Source: Prevotella sp.
GTDB lineage: Bacteria; Bacteroidota; Bacteroidia; Bacteroidales; Bacteroidaceae
NCBI GenBank assembly: GCA_021204905.1
Contig: JAJPYN010000016.1
Span: 40,434 to 104,433 of the forward strand
Reading direction: 5' to 3'
DNA: 64,000 nt
The notes beneath the pieces are model-generated. The model saw only the letters and a list, made by a program, of their open reading frames with translations. It was not told the origin of the DNA and did no database searches. Both the position numbers and the translations under genes were made by a program. Below are positions 35,494 through 45,554 of the stretch, piece by piece. How positions within the stretch are numbered: position 1 is the stretch's first letter; each line of letters opens with the position of its first letter.

Positions 35494-36195
35494 ATGACGG
35501 TCGTTTACGAAGACAACCACATCATCATCGTCTCGAAGGAGAGCGGCGAAATCGTCCAAGGGGACAAGACGGGCGACGTTACCCTTGCGGACATGGTGAA
35601 GGCTTACATCAAGGAGCAGCACCACAAGGCGGGCAACGTCTTCCTTGGTGTTGTTCACAGGCTCGACCGTCCCGTCGCGGGGCTCGTGATTTTCGCCAAG
35701 ACATCGAAGGCGCTCACGCGAATGAGCGAGATGTTCCGCGACGGCAAAGTGAACAAGACCTATCTCGCGCTGACACGCAACGCCCCGCCGAAAGACCACG
35801 ACACAATCTTCTCATGGCTCGTGCGCGACGAGAAACGCAACAAAAGCTATTCCTACGCTAAGGAAGTGCCGGGGGCGAAGATGGCGATAATGCAATACCG
35901 GCTGCTCGGCACTACCGAAAACTACCACCTGTTGGAGGTGCGGCTGCTCACCGGACGGCACCATCAGATCCGTTGCCAGTTGTCCGCAATCGGCTGCCCC
36001 ATACGCGGCGACCTGAAATACGGTGCGCGGCGAAGCAACCCCGACGGCAGCATCTCACTCTTGTCGCATAGGATCGAGTTCGTTCATCCCGTATCGGGCA
36101 ACATCATCGACATCGTTGCACCGCTGCCCGACGAACCGATATGGCAAGGGGCGGAGCAGCTCGCCGACGACAGAACCCCGCTCACGGTAATATGA
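35494..36195 (+). CDS. RluA-family pseudouridine synthase
   Basis: 233 residues, without an N-terminal S4 domain. The catalytic motif VHRLDRPVAGLVIFAKTSKA contains the essential Asp, at about residue 54. Further family segments are KTYLALTRN and LLTGRHHQIRCQLSAIGCPIRGDLKYG. It modifies uridine in rRNA or tRNA; the exact position cannot be told. Its stop codon overlaps the tamB start codon (ATGA at 36192-36195), so the genes are translationally coupled despite unrelated function. Confidence 0.92.
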   Translation: MTVVYEDNHIIIVSKESGEIVQGDKTGDVTLADMVKAYIKEQHHKAGNVFLGVVHRLDRPVAGLVIFAKTSKALTRMSEMFRDGKVNKTYLALTRNAPPKDHDTIFSWLVRDEKRNKSYSYAKEVPGAKMAIMQYRLLGTTENYHLLEVRLLTGRHHQIRCQLSAIGCPIRGDLKYGARRSNPDGSISLLSHRIEFVHPVSGNIIDIVAPLPDEPIWQGAEQLADDRTPLTVI

Positions 36196-39100
36196 ACGAG
36201 CGGTGGCAGCGCGCAAAAGACCTGTCGCGGCGCACGTTGCGAACGGCGCTCCGATGGGTCGGCGGCATAGCGGCGGGCATCCTTTCGCTTATCATTCTGC
36301 TCGCCATAGCGCTCTATCTGCCGCCCGTGCAGAACTTTGTCGTAAAACAAGCGGCGCGCATCGCCTCGGAGCAAACGGGGATGACCATCAGCGTCGACCG
36401 CGTGCGTCTCGCTTTCCCCATAGACTTGTCGGTGGAGGGTGTGCTGGTTGTCAAGCCCGACAGTTCCGATTTTAACAGTCCCGACACCATCGCCGCCATA
36501 GACAAAGTGGTGGTTGACGTTGCCATGCTGCCGCTTTTCAGAGGTGTGGTGAACGTCGACGAACTGACAATACGGCGGATGCAGTTCGACACGGCGGACC
36601 TTGTCGCCACGGCAATCCTGCGCGGACGGGCGGACGAACTGTCACTCAAGAGTCACGGCGTAAATCTTATTAAGAGCGAGGCGGACATCGACAACGTGCT
36701 GCTTGCCTCCGCGAAGGTCGACATCCAACTTGTTGACACCGTCGTGGAAGACACCACCGAGACGGAGAACCTATGGAAAATACGCCTCGCGCATCTTGCA
36801 CTGACCGACACGGACATCACGTTCCGCACGGCAAACGACAGTCTCGTGCTAAATGTCTGCGGTGCCTCCGCCACTGCCAACGACGGTTATTTCGACCTCG
36901 CCGCAAGCCTTTACAAAGTAGGCGACATCGCGCTCGACATCGGCGAGATGCATTACGACAACCCCTTCGCGCCGCAGACCGCCGGGCTCGACTTCAATCA
37001 CATCACGCTAAACAGTCTCGCGCTCGCCGCCGACAGCCTCTCTTACAGCGGCACGGACGCCTTCCTGCGCCTTACAAAGGGCAGTTTCAAGGAGGCTAAC
37101 GGGCTGGAACTGACGCGCTTATGCGGTACGATGGCGATGGACAGCACCGCTCTCTATGTGCAAAACCTTAATTTATGCACCGCCTCCTCCGCGCTGACCC
37201 TCGACGCGACAATGGCTCTCAGCGCCTTCGACGAGGACAACCCCGGCGCGCTCTCCCTCTCGGCATCGGCGGAGATAGGGCGCGGCGACGTGCTGCTGTT
37301 CCTCGCCGATATGCCCGAAGCGTTCATAAAAGCTTATCCGTACCAATCGCTCGTCGTCTCGGCGGAGGCTGACGGCACAATCAAAGACCTCAAACTGCGC
37401 TCGCTGAGCATCGAGATGCCGGCGGTGTTTTCGGCGAAAGTGTCCGGCGGCGCGGGCAACCTGCTCGATATGAACAGCCTGCACGCCGATGTTGACATAA
37501 ACCTGAAAACTTTTAATACAGACTGCCTTACTTCCGCGTTCCTCACCCCCGACTTGCAAGAGACGATTAACATCCCGTCGGGCACAACGCTCGCGGGGAA
37601 CGTCATCATTAACGGCAATACATATCAGGCGGACTTAACCCTCGCGGAAGGCGGCGGGACTATTAATGTCGACGCGGCGTGCACCATCCCCGACCTTAAT
37701 TTTAACACTTACCCCGACATCATTTATTCGGCAACAATCACAGCCTCATCGTTCCCCGCAAGTCATTTTGTGAAAGGCATAGACATCGCTCCCGTTTCGT
37801 TAGAGTTGCGTGCAGACGGCGCGGGCACGGACATCTTCGACAGCCGCACACGTCTCTCGCTGGCGGCGGAGCTGCGGCGGGTGAGCCTCGAAGGGTTTGA
37901 GTTGGACGGTTCGACGGCGGAGGCAAGCGTGGCTAACGGTGTTGCGGAACTGACAGTAAATTGCGTCAACGACATCGTTAGCGGCACTATCACCCTCGAC
38001 GCGCTGATTAATTCCGACGACATAAAAGGCACCTTGGCGTGCGCCATCGACGATGCCGACCTGCGTGCGTTGGGTGCGTGCGACGTGCCGCTCAACACCT
38101 CTCTCTGCGCGCATATCGACCTTGAGAGCGACCTCGGCGAGTGCCACTTTGTAAAAGGCTTCATCGGCGACATCATCCTCCGCGATTCCGCCGACACCTA
38201 CCGCACGCGCGACCTTGAATTAGAAGCTTTCACCCGCCCGGACAGCACCCTTTTGCAACTGGCAAGCGGCGACCTCGACCTGCTCCTCACGATGCAAGGG
38301 GGCTACAAGACCGCCTCCTCGCTCGGCACGACATTGACCGACGAGCTGACGCGGGAAATAGAGCGGAAATACATCTCGCAGGACACGCTGCTGAGCCTCC
38401 TGCCCCTCGCGCGGTTCACGCTGCATTCAGGACAAAGCAACTTCCTCTACGGATATATGAAACGCGCGGGGTACGCCTTCCGCAGCATCAACGCCGACAT
38501 CGGCATCTCGCCCGAAACAGGTGTCAACGGGTTTGCGGAGATCGACTCCCTCAGCGCCTTCGGCATGCAGCTCGACACCCTCCGCTTTGTGCAGCAAACG
38601 CGCGACGATATTTTCAATTACACCCTGCAAGCGAAGAACGGACCCGGCAACCCGGACTACAACTTCAACCTCCTGCTCGACGGCAGTCTCTTTGCCACGG
38701 GCAGCAACCTCCGACTAAGGCTGTTCGACGAGAACGACAACCTCGGCATTAATTTATCTCTCTTGGCATCGCTCGAACACGGCGGCATCCGCGTCAGCCT
38801 GACCGACAGTGTACAAACCATTGGTTACGAAAAGTTAGCAACTAACCAACATAACTACATCTTCCTCAACGACGACGGCAGGGTGTACGCCGATTTGAGT
38901 CTCATTTCGGAGAAAGGTACCGGCCTGGCTATTTATTCCGACAACGACAACACCTCCGCGCTGCAAGACATCACGCTGGGCATTTACAACCTCGACCTCG
39001 CGCCCGTCGCCGCCGTCATTCCTTATTGCCCCGCCGTGAGCGGCATCATGAGCGGCGACTTCCACGTGATACAGACTGCGGACGAATTTTCGCTCTCGTC

Positions 39101-40853
39101 GGCGATAGGTGTCGACAGCCTCGTCTACGAAGGTATCGAGATGGGCAACCTCGCCTCGGAGTTTGTCTATATGCCGCTCGACGACGGCGCACACTACCTT
39201 GACGCGCTGTTGGAATACAACGGGCAGGACGTGGGCGCGCTGCAAGGGACTTACACCCCGGGCGAGAACGACGACTTCCTTGACGCGAGCGTAACGCTCA
39301 ACAGCATTCCCCTCAACCTCGTCGACGGCTTCATCCCGGATATGATTATCGGCTTGAAAGGTTATGCGGCGGGCGGACTGACGGTGAGCGGCACACTGTC
39401 CGACCTGAAAATCAACGGCACGCTCGACCTCGACTCCGCCTATCTCGTCAGCATACCCTACGGCATCGAACTTGCCATCGACGAGCGCCCGATAACCATC
39501 GCCGACAGCCGCATCCTGCTCGACGACTTCCGCCTGTACAGTCACAACGACCAACCGCTTGTCATCAACGGCGAGATCGACTGCACCGACATCGCCAACA
39601 TGGAGACGAACCTGCGGCTGACGGCAGAGAACTGGTTGATTATCGATGCAAAAGAAGACAGCCGGCGCAGCGAGGCATACGGCAAGGCATACATCAATCT
39701 CGATGCCCTTGCAGCCGGACCGTTGGCTACGATAAAGATAATCGGCTCGGTAGACGTGCTCGGCGCAACGGATGTAACGTATATATTAAAGGACTCGCCG
39801 CTATCGACGGACAACGCTATGGAGGGGCTGGTGGAGTTCACCGACTTCTCCTCCGGCAAAGAGCTCACCGTCGCGCGCCCCGTTGTCGGCGGACCGTATA
39901 TCGACCTGCGCCTGTCGGTAGCAAAAGACGCGCGGGTGTTCGTAGCGCTTAACGCCACAAAGACCAATTATCTCGACATGACCGGCGGCGGAGATTTAAG
40001 AATGGTTTATTCCGACAACGACATCCGCCTGACAGGACGTTACACCGTCGAAGAGGGGGAGATGAAGTACTCGCTGCCCGTCATACCGCTGAAAACATTC
40101 ACCATCGAGAGCGGCTCGTATGTCGAGTTTACGGGCGAGGTGATGAACCCGGCGCTGAGCATAACGGCAACGGAGACGACCAAGGCCAACGCCACCGTCA
40201 ACGGCACATCGCAGACCGTAACCTTCAACTGCGGTGTGGAGATAAGCCAGACGCTGAGCAATATGGGGCTGGCATTCATCATCTCCGCGCCGGAAAATAT
40301 GACCATCGACAGCGAACTCAAAGCGATGGCTGCCGACGAGCGCAACAAGGTGGCGGTAACGATGCTCACAACGGGCATGTACCTCTCCGACAACAACCTC
40401 TCGTCGTTCTCGATGAACAGCGCGCTGAGCTCCTTCCTGCAAAACGAGATAAACAACATCTCCAACAGCGCCCTGCGCACCCTCGACCTATCCGTAGGCA
40501 TCGACAACACCACCGACGCTACCGGCGAGGACCATACCGACTACACGTTCAAGTTCGCCAAACGGCTATGGAACAACCGCGTGCGCATCATCGTCGGCGG
40601 TAAGGTTTCGTCCGACAACGCCAGCGCCGAGAGCCTGTTCGACAACGTCGCGTTTGAGTACCGGCTGGATAAAAACTCATACACCAACCTCCGCCTGTTC
40701 TACGACCGCTCCGTCTACGACTACCTCGAAGGCTACGTCGGGCAGTACGGCGTGGGCGTGGCTTGGACCCGCCAGTTGCAGAACTTTAAGGAGCTCTTCC
40801 GAAAGAACAACAAGGAAGAAACGGAAGTAGAAACGGAGGAGGAAGAGAGATGA
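36192..40853 (+). CDS. tamB: TamB-like translocation/assembly module protein
   Basis: 1553 residues from ATG 36192, which overlaps the upstream stop by four bases; a longer frame from 36141 is not supported. An N-terminal membrane anchor (GGIAAGILSLIILLAIALYLPPV, about residues 20-42) is followed by a very long, beta-rich AsmA/TamB-like region that should span the periplasm. The C-terminal DUF490 domain contains GRYTVEEGEMKYSLPVIPLKTFTIESGSYVEFTGEVMNP and ends with a charged tail of Lys and Glu. TamB works with a TamA-type barrel in envelope assembly or lipid transport. The partner tamL overlaps its stop by four bases. Confidence 0.92.
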   Translation: MNERWQRAKDLSRRTLRTALRWVGGIAAGILSLIILLAIALYLPPVQNFVVKQAARIASEQTGMTISVDRVRLAFPIDLSVEGVLVVKPDSSDFNSPDTIAAIDKVVVDVAMLPLFRGVVNVDELTIRRMQFDTADLVATAILRGRADELSLKSHGVNLIKSEADIDNVLLASAKVDIQLVDTVVEDTTETENLWKIRLAHLALTDTDITFRTANDSLVLNVCGASATANDGYFDLAASLYKVGDIALDIGEMHYDNPFAPQTAGLDFNHITLNSLALAADSLSYSGTDAFLRLTKGSFKEANGLELTRLCGTMAMDSTALYVQNLNLCTASSALTLDATMALSAFDEDNPGALSLSASAEIGRGDVLLFLADMPEAFIKAYPYQSLVVSAEADGTIKDLKLRSLSIEMPAVFSAKVSGGAGNLLDMNSLHADVDINLKTFNTDCLTSAFLTPDLQETINIPSGTTLAGNVIINGNTYQADLTLAEGGGTINVDAACTIPDLNFNTYPDIIYSATITASSFPASHFVKGIDIAPVSLELRADGAGTDIFDSRTRLSLAAELRRVSLEGFELDGSTAEASVANGVAELTVNCVNDIVSGTITLDALINSDDIKGTLACAIDDADLRALGACDVPLNTSLCAHIDLESDLGECHFVKGFIGDIILRDSADTYRTRDLELEAFTRPDSTLLQLASGDLDLLLTMQGGYKTASSLGTTLTDELTREIERKYISQDTLLSLLPLARFTLHSGQSNFLYGYMKRAGYAFRSINADIGISPETGVNGFAEIDSLSAFGMQLDTLRFVQQTRDDIFNYTLQAKNGPGNPDYNFNLLLDGSLFATGSNLRLRLFDENDNLGINLSLLASLEHGGIRVSLTDSVQTIGYEKLATNQHNYIFLNDDGRVYADLSLISEKGTGLAIYSDNDNTSALQDITLGIYNLDLAPVAAVIPYCPAVSGIMSGDFHVIQTADEFSLSSAIGVDSLVYEGIEMGNLASEFVYMPLDDGAHYLDALLEYNGQDVGALQGTYTPGENDDFLDASVTLNSIPLNLVDGFIPDMIIGLKGYAAGGLTVSGTLSDLKINGTLDLDSAYLVSIPYGIELAIDERPITIADSRILLDDFRLYSHNDQPLVINGEIDCTDIANMETNLRLTAENWLIIDAKEDSRRSEAYGKAYINLDALAAGPLATIKIIGSVDVLGATDVTYILKDSPLSTDNAMEGLVEFTDFSSGKELTVARPVVGGPYIDLRLSVAKDARVFVALNATKTNYLDMTGGGDLRMVYSDNDIRLTGRYTVEEGEMKYSLPVIPLKTFTIESGSYVEFTGEVMNPALSITATETTKANATVNGTSQTVTFNCGVEISQTLSNMGLAFIISAPENMTIDSELKAMAADERNKVAVTMLTTGMYLSDNNLSSFSMNSALSSFLQNEINNISNSALRTLDLSVGIDNTTDATGEDHTDYTFKFAKRLWNNRVRIIVGGKVSSDNASAESLFDNVAFEYRLDKNSYTNLRLFYDRSVYDYLEGYVGQYGVGVAWTRQLQNFKELFRKNNKEETEVETEEEER

Positions 40854-43153
40854 TGCGCGCCATAAACCACATAATAATATTGTCCTTGTCGGTAATTATC
40901 GCCGCGTGCTCCACGACGAGCGCGATACCCGACGGCGAGCAGCTTTACGCGGGGCTGAAGAAGATAGAATACGCCGAACACGAGGGCGGACAACACTTCA
41001 CCGACACGCAGACGGAGGTGGAGGCGGCACTCTCGGCGGCACCCAACGGCGCGTTCTTCGGCAGCTCCTACTACCGCACGCCCCTCCCTTGGCGGCTCTG
41101 GCTGTGGAACGCCACCTACGGGAAGACATCCGGCATAGCGCGCTGGCTCAACAAGACCTTCACTTCCTACCCCACGCTGATGTCCGACGTCAACCCCGCC
41201 GTGCGCGCGCAGGTGGCGCAGATGACGCTCGCCAACAACGGTTATTTCCGCGGCACGGTAGGCTACGAAGAAATAACGATGAAGAACCCGAAAGAAGGCA
41301 AGATAGCCTACACGGTAACGCCGAACGAGCTGTTCACCCTCGACAGCATAGCCTACACCAAGTTCCCCGCGCCGATGGACACGCTCATCCGGCAGACGCT
41401 CTCCGACACCTATCTCCACAAGGGCGACGGCTTCTCTACCGAAAACCTCGAGCTCGAACGGCAGCGCATAGCCTCCGTCTTCCGCAACAACGGCTACTAT
41501 TATTACCAGTCGGGTTACGCCTCGTACCTTGCCGACACCATCGCCAAACCCGAGCGGGCCGACCTGCGCCTGCAATTAGCAGACTCCCTCGATAGCGAAA
41601 TAACGCGAAAGTGGTATATCGGCAAAATGGATCTGCACCTTTATCGAAAGGGAATAACGGCGGCGACGGATAGTTTCAAATACCGCAACCTCACCATCCA
41701 TTACGACGGGAAGAAACCCCTCATGCGCCCGCGCGTCATCCTCTCCAACCTGCGGCTCTACTCGCGGATGCTGTACAGCTACGACGCCTATCAAGAGTCA
41801 ATATCGCGGCTGTCGGGCAACCAGAACTTCTCGTCCATCGACTTCGCCTTCACCCCGCGCGACACCACAGCCCTCTGCGACACGCTCGACATGGCGGTGT
41901 ATTGCGTGTTCAACAAGCCTTACGACGTTTCCGTCGAGGGCAAATTCACGGGCAAGACATCGTCCCGCGTAGGACCGGGGTTGGAACTGACCGTTGCCCG
42001 CCGCAACCTCCTGCGCTACGGCGAGAAGATCTCGCTCGACGTCTACGGCTCCATAGAATGGCAGATAGGCGGCGGAGGAACAAACGGCAGCCGCGGCGTG
42101 AACTCCTACGAATACGGGGCGGACCTGTCGCTCGAGCTGCCCCGGCTGGCCGTACCGTTCAAAGTAAACCGCCGCTGGTATTCCACGCCGTCAACAATAG
42201 TGAAGCTGTCGACAGACTTCATCAACCGCGGCGACTATTTCAGCCGTAACATCATCTCCGCCGAACTGACATATTCCTTGCAGACCAACGCCGTCAGCCG
42301 CCACTCCTTCTCGCCGCTCATCATCGAGTACGACTATATGAACCGCACCACCGAGACGTTCGAAGCCCTGCTCGAAGAGAACCCCTACCTCCGCGTGGCG
42401 ATGCGCGACCGCTTCATTCCCAAGATGCGCTACTCCTACACCTACACCTCGCCCGCCGCCTACCGCAGCCCCATAACGTGGAACATCACGCTGTCGGAAG
42501 CGTCGAACATCATCTCCCTGTTCTATATGATGGCGGGCAAAGGCTGGGGCGAGAAGGACAAGAACCTCATCAAAAACCCCTACGCGCAGTTCATCAAAGC
42601 CGAGACCGATTTCTCAAAAAGCTGGGCCATAAGCGAAGGCTCGTCCATCGTGGGGCACGTCAGCGCGGGCATCATCTACAGCTACGGCAACTCGTCCGAC
42701 GCGCCTTATTCCGAACAGTTCTACGTCGGCGGCGCCAACAGCGTCAGGGCGTTCACCGTGCGCGCCATCGGTCCCGGACGCTACCACACCTCCGAGCGTG
42801 GGCTGTCGTACGCCAGTCAGACAGGCGACATCAAATTCACGGCAAACATCGAATACCGCCCGCGCCTCTTCGGCAGCCTCTACGGAGCGCTCTTCCTCGA
42901 TGCCGGCAACGTGTGGAAACTGCACGAGGACGAACGCGGCAGCCTCACGACGCTCTCGGGCAAAAGGCTGATGAAAGATATGGCATTAGGCACGGGCATC
43001 GGCATACGCTACGACCTCGACTTCTTCGTCATCCGTCTCGACTGGGGCGTAGGCCTCCACATACCTTACGACACCGGCCACTCCGGATACTTCAACATCG
43101 GCCGCCTCAAAGACTGCAACAGCCTCCACCTCGCCATCGGCTACCCCTTCTGA
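40850..43153 (+). CDS. tamL: TamL: lipoprotein TamA/BamA-family barrel
   Basis: 767 residues. The signal peptide ends in a lipobox (LSVIIAACSTTSAIPDGEQLY), with the lipidated Cys at about residue 21, which distinguishes the Bacteroidota TamL from proteobacterial TamA. POTRA-like repeats occupy about residues 30-330. An Omp85 barrel follows, with the conserved VRAFTVRAIGPGRY motif near residue 630 and a terminal strand ending LAIGYPF. It is translationally coupled to tamB (ATGA), supporting a TamB-TamL complex bridging the envelope. Confidence 0.92.
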   Translation: MMRAINHIIILSLSVIIAACSTTSAIPDGEQLYAGLKKIEYAEHEGGQHFTDTQTEVEAALSAAPNGAFFGSSYYRTPLPWRLWLWNATYGKTSGIARWLNKTFTSYPTLMSDVNPAVRAQVAQMTLANNGYFRGTVGYEEITMKNPKEGKIAYTVTPNELFTLDSIAYTKFPAPMDTLIRQTLSDTYLHKGDGFSTENLELERQRIASVFRNNGYYYYQSGYASYLADTIAKPERADLRLQLADSLDSEITRKWYIGKMDLHLYRKGITAATDSFKYRNLTIHYDGKKPLMRPRVILSNLRLYSRMLYSYDAYQESISRLSGNQNFSSIDFAFTPRDTTALCDTLDMAVYCVFNKPYDVSVEGKFTGKTSSRVGPGLELTVARRNLLRYGEKISLDVYGSIEWQIGGGGTNGSRGVNSYEYGADLSLELPRLAVPFKVNRRWYSTPSTIVKLSTDFINRGDYFSRNIISAELTYSLQTNAVSRHSFSPLIIEYDYMNRTTETFEALLEENPYLRVAMRDRFIPKMRYSYTYTSPAAYRSPITWNITLSEASNIISLFYMMAGKGWGEKDKNLIKNPYAQFIKAETDFSKSWAISEGSSIVGHVSAGIIYSYGNSSDAPYSEQFYVGGANSVRAFTVRAIGPGRYHTSERGLSYASQTGDIKFTANIEYRPRLFGSLYGALFLDAGNVWKLHEDERGSLTTLSGKRLMKDMALGTGIGIRYDLDFFVIRLDWGVGLHIPYDTGHSGYFNIGRLKDCNSLHLAIGYPF

Positions 43154-43221
43154 TTTCTTCCTCCTTAAAAAATCCAGCCTCTTCCGCAGCGCATGCAGGC
43201 AGTTTTTTGCATAACATTGCC

Positions 43222-43250
43222 TTGCCGGCGAATATTTTTCTTTATCTTTG
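43222..43250 (+). promoter_or_regulatory. Promoter of the small beta-barrel gene
   Basis: TTG at 43222-43224 and TATCTTTG at 43243-43250, spacing 18. The start near 43257 gives a leader of about 20 bases. Confidence 0.55.
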
Positions 43251-43276
43251 CGGCATAAGACCAAAAAAAGGAGGAT

Positions 43277-43759
43277 ATGAAAAAGATTATCATTTGTCTG
43301 GTGCTGATGCTCGGCTTCTCGGCGGGGGCCTTCGCGCAGTTTGAGAAAGGGAAGATGTATGTCGCCGGAAGCTTCGACGGCCTGGGCATCTCGTACAGCA
43401 AAGCCACGAAGTTTCAGTTCGGCCTGGGCGTGAACGCCGGGTATATGGTTGCCAAGGACGTGATGCTCATCGCCGAGGCCGGGTTCGATTTCTCGAACAA
43501 AGGGATGAACGAGGTGCACATCGGCGCCGACGCGCGCTATTACATCGAGCAGAACGGGCTGTTCTTGCAGGCCGGCGTGAAATATGTTCACGAGCGTCCG
43601 AACTTCAACGACCTGAATATCTCGCCGGAGGTGGGCTATTGCTTCTTCCTGAACAAGAGCCTCACGCTCGAGCCCGCCGTCTACTACGACATCTCGGTGA
43701 ACGATTTCTCCGACCACAGCAAGTTCGGCTTGAAGGTGGGCATCGGATGGTTCTTCTAA
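43277..43759 (+). CDS. Small outer-membrane beta-barrel protein
   Basis: 160 residues. Signal peptide MKKIIICLVLMLGFSAGAFAQ, then eight or so amphipathic strands with alternating aromatic residues (MYVAGSFDGLGISYS, FGLGVNAGYMVAKDVMLIAEAGFDF, LFLQAGVKYVH), ending KFGLKVGIGWFF. The terminal Phe fits a BamA substrate. It resembles the OmpW/OmpX-like porin-fold proteins (outer membrane protein beta-barrel domain), whose functions in Bacteroidota are largely unknown. It has its own promoter and stands alone. Confidence 0.85.
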   Translation: MKKIIICLVLMLGFSAGAFAQFEKGKMYVAGSFDGLGISYSKATKFQFGLGVNAGYMVAKDVMLIAEAGFDFSNKGMNEVHIGADARYYIEQNGLFLQAGVKYVHERPNFNDLNISPEVGYCFFLNKSLTLEPAVYYDISVNDFSDHSKFGLKVGIGWFF

Positions 43760-43764
43760 GCGCC

Positions 43765-43836
43765 GGGCGGAGTTTAGCGCTTCAAAAAGTTTATCTTAGT
43801 TGCGGCTAAGACACCAACTCAATTCGCGGGTTGGCG
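43765..43836 (+). repeat. Dispersed ~70-base intergenic repeat, copy 3
   Basis: GGGCGGAGTTTAG, AAAGTTTATCTTAGTTGC and CAACTCAATTCGCGG in the same order as the copies at 10553-10626 (inverted) and 14117-14190. It starts six bases after the beta-barrel stop codon. Confidence 0.7.
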
Positions 43837-43891
43837 TTCGCAGCCTTGGTTGTCGGGTACGTTGCAATAGTCTCGACTAACTAAAAGTATT

Positions 43892-43981
43892 GTCGCGTAA
43901 CTTCGGCACGCAATTTATTACCACGTTCTTATTCCGAGGGTTGAAACCCCCGGCTATTCTTATCGCGTACCTTCGGCACGC
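43892..43981 (-). repeat. Palindromic repeat array, hairpin family I
   Basis: Three short hairpins are spaced by AT-rich linkers. GCGTAACTTCGGCACGC is at about 43895-43911, CCGAGGGTTGAAACCCCCGG at 43934-43953 and GCGTACCTTCGGCACGC at 43965-43981, with linkers of the type CTATTCTTAT. The same hairpins in the same spacing, on the opposite strand, occur at 58227-58400 upstream of the HUH transposase. Confidence 0.75.
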
Positions 43982-44028
43982 CTATTTTCGCCGCGATGAT
44001 TGCTTTGAATTAAGGCTATTGCTTTGAA

Positions 44029-44571
44029 TTAAGCCTTTTGCTTCATTATTATTGCCTTAACCTCCTCGAGGGAGCTTGCAATATCGAAGAAATCGCTGAC
44101 GCGGCCGCGAATCATGCCGCGCGATTGCATGTCGTCGAGCATGCGCAGGGCAGCGTCCCAGAAGCCGCGCATGTTGTATAGGATGACGCGTTTGTCGTGG
44201 TAGCCTATGGTGTGTGCCGCCGCGACGGTGAAAATCTCGTCGAGCGTGCCGATGCCGCCGGGCAGGGCTATGACGATGTCGCTTTTTGCCAGCATGAGAT
44301 CCTTGCGCTCGGAGAGGTTGTCGACAGGTATCTCCACGTCGAGACAGTCCGCCACGCGTCCGCCTTTTTCTATTATGCGCGGAACCACCCCGATTGTTCG
44401 CCCGCCATGGCGGTGTACGCTTTGCCCGATGGCGCGCATCAGCCCCATGTCGCAGCCGCCGTAGACGAGGGTGAAACCGTTGGTTCCGAGCCACTCGCCA
44501 AGCTCTTCCGTCAGTTGGAAGTAGCGCTCGTCTATTGCTTCGTTAGCCGAGCAGAATACCGCAACCCTCAT
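44029..44571 (-). CDS. LOG-family (TIGR00730) protein
   Basis: 180 residues from ATG 44571. It has the Rossmann-like start MRVAVFCSANEAIDERYF, FTLVYGGCDMGLMRAIGQSV, and the family signature ALPGGIGTLDEIFTV near residue 100. Members cleave nucleoside 5'-monophosphates such as cytokinin ribosides to base and ribose 5-phosphate; the bacterial substrate here is unknown. A longer frame from 44664 lies within the kinase gene and is rejected. The ATG overlaps the stop codon of the upstream PfkB-type kinase by four bases, so the two are coupled. Confidence 0.9.
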   Translation of the reverse strand: MRVAVFCSANEAIDERYFQLTEELGEWLGTNGFTLVYGGCDMGLMRAIGQSVHRHGGRTIGVVPRIIEKGGRVADCLDVEIPVDNLSERKDLMLAKSDIVIALPGGIGTLDEIFTVAAAHTIGYHDKRVILYNMRGFWDAALRMLDDMQSRGMIRGRVSDFFDIASSLEEVKAIIMKQKA

Positions 44572-45509
44572 AATTGTATCGCAAATTGTTCGCTTACGTA
44601 GTTGAAAATACTCGAACAGCAGTCGGCGGCGAAGCGTTGTGCCGTGCCGATGATATTGTTCCACTGCCCCTCTTTCAAGCCCTTGTCGAGGCCGGTGCGC
44701 GTGATGCCTTCGCTCAGGAGCGCATAGATGAAGCCCGCATTAAAGCTGTCGCCCGCGCCGATGGTGGAAATTATGTCGCCCTTGACCGTCGGATAATCTT
44801 TGCGAAAGTCCTTTCCGAAGACCGAGACAGGACGGCTGCCGTCGGTATAAATAAAGGTGTCGGTATAGAAAGACAGCTCGGAGCGGTAGAGCGCGTCGGG
44901 GTCGGCGGCTTTGTAAATAATGTCGAAGTCGTCCCGGCTGCCGCGAACGATATCGGCAAATTCGAGGTTGTCGATGATGTTCGGTTTGAGCTTGACCAGT
45001 TCGTCCTTATGTGCGGGGCGGTAGTTCACGTCGTAATAAAGTATTGCGCCGCTGTTTTTGGCATAATCGAGGAACTCCCTGACGCGGCTCCTGTTGCTTT
45101 CGTCGACGGCATAATACGAGCCGAAGAGCACTATGTCGTCCGCTTTCACTTCGGGGAAAATCAGGTCGGGCAGGTCGCTGTCCGCGCTTCTGTAAAACGT
45201 GTACTCCGCGTCGTTGCGCTCATCGAGGAACGCCAGCGAGACGGGAGTTTTCATCCCGGCAACGCGGAGCATATAATCCGTGTTCACTCCGTTGGCGGTC
45301 ATGAAATCGAGGATGTACTTTCCCGCGCGGTCGTCGCCCGTCTCGCTGAGCAGGGAAGCGTTGGTCTTGCAGCGTCCGAGCGAGATTACGGCGTTGAACG
45401 TGCTGCCTCCGGGTACTGCCGCAACAACCTTATTGCCTTTGAAAATGATGTCTAATATCGTCTCGCCGATACCGATTACTTTCCTCATTCCGAATGTGTT
45501 ATTTTTCAT
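44568..45509 (-). CDS. PfkB-family carbohydrate kinase
   Basis: 313 residues from ATG 45509 (ATG 45488, beginning MRKVIGIGETILDII, is an alternative). The N-terminal PfkB motif is in VVAAVPGGSTFNAVISLGRC, and the C-terminal signature is GDIISTIGAGDSFNAGFIYALLSEG, with the catalytic Asp in GAGDSF near residue 255. Likely phosphorylates fructose or a related sugar. The start codon directly abuts the left copy of a 45-base duplication (45510-45554) derived from the end of tcdA, so its ancestral upstream neighbour was tcdA with TAG followed at once by ATG. Confidence 0.92.
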   Translation of the reverse strand: MKNNTFGMRKVIGIGETILDIIFKGNKVVAAVPGGSTFNAVISLGRCKTNASLLSETGDDRAGKYILDFMTANGVNTDYMLRVAGMKTPVSLAFLDERNDAEYTFYRSADSDLPDLIFPEVKADDIVLFGSYYAVDESNRSRVREFLDYAKNSGAILYYDVNYRPAHKDELVKLKPNIIDNLEFADIVRGSRDDFDIIYKAADPDALYRSELSFYTDTFIYTDGSRPVSVFGKDFRKDYPTVKGDIISTIGAGDSFNAGFIYALLSEGITRTGLDKGLKEGQWNNIIGTAQRFAADCCSSIFNYVSEQFAIQL

Positions 45510-45554
45510 CTAATCCTCTCTTTGCGTATTGTTTATTATGTCTTGGACAATCAG
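45510..45554 (-). repeat. 45-base direct duplication of the tcdA 3' end, left copy
   Basis: Identical over 45 bases to 45841-45885, the last 14 codons plus stop of tcdA (LIVQDIINNTQRED). It lies directly upstream of the PfkB kinase start codon and is separated from the intact tcdA end by a 286-base palindromic insert. Confidence 0.97.
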
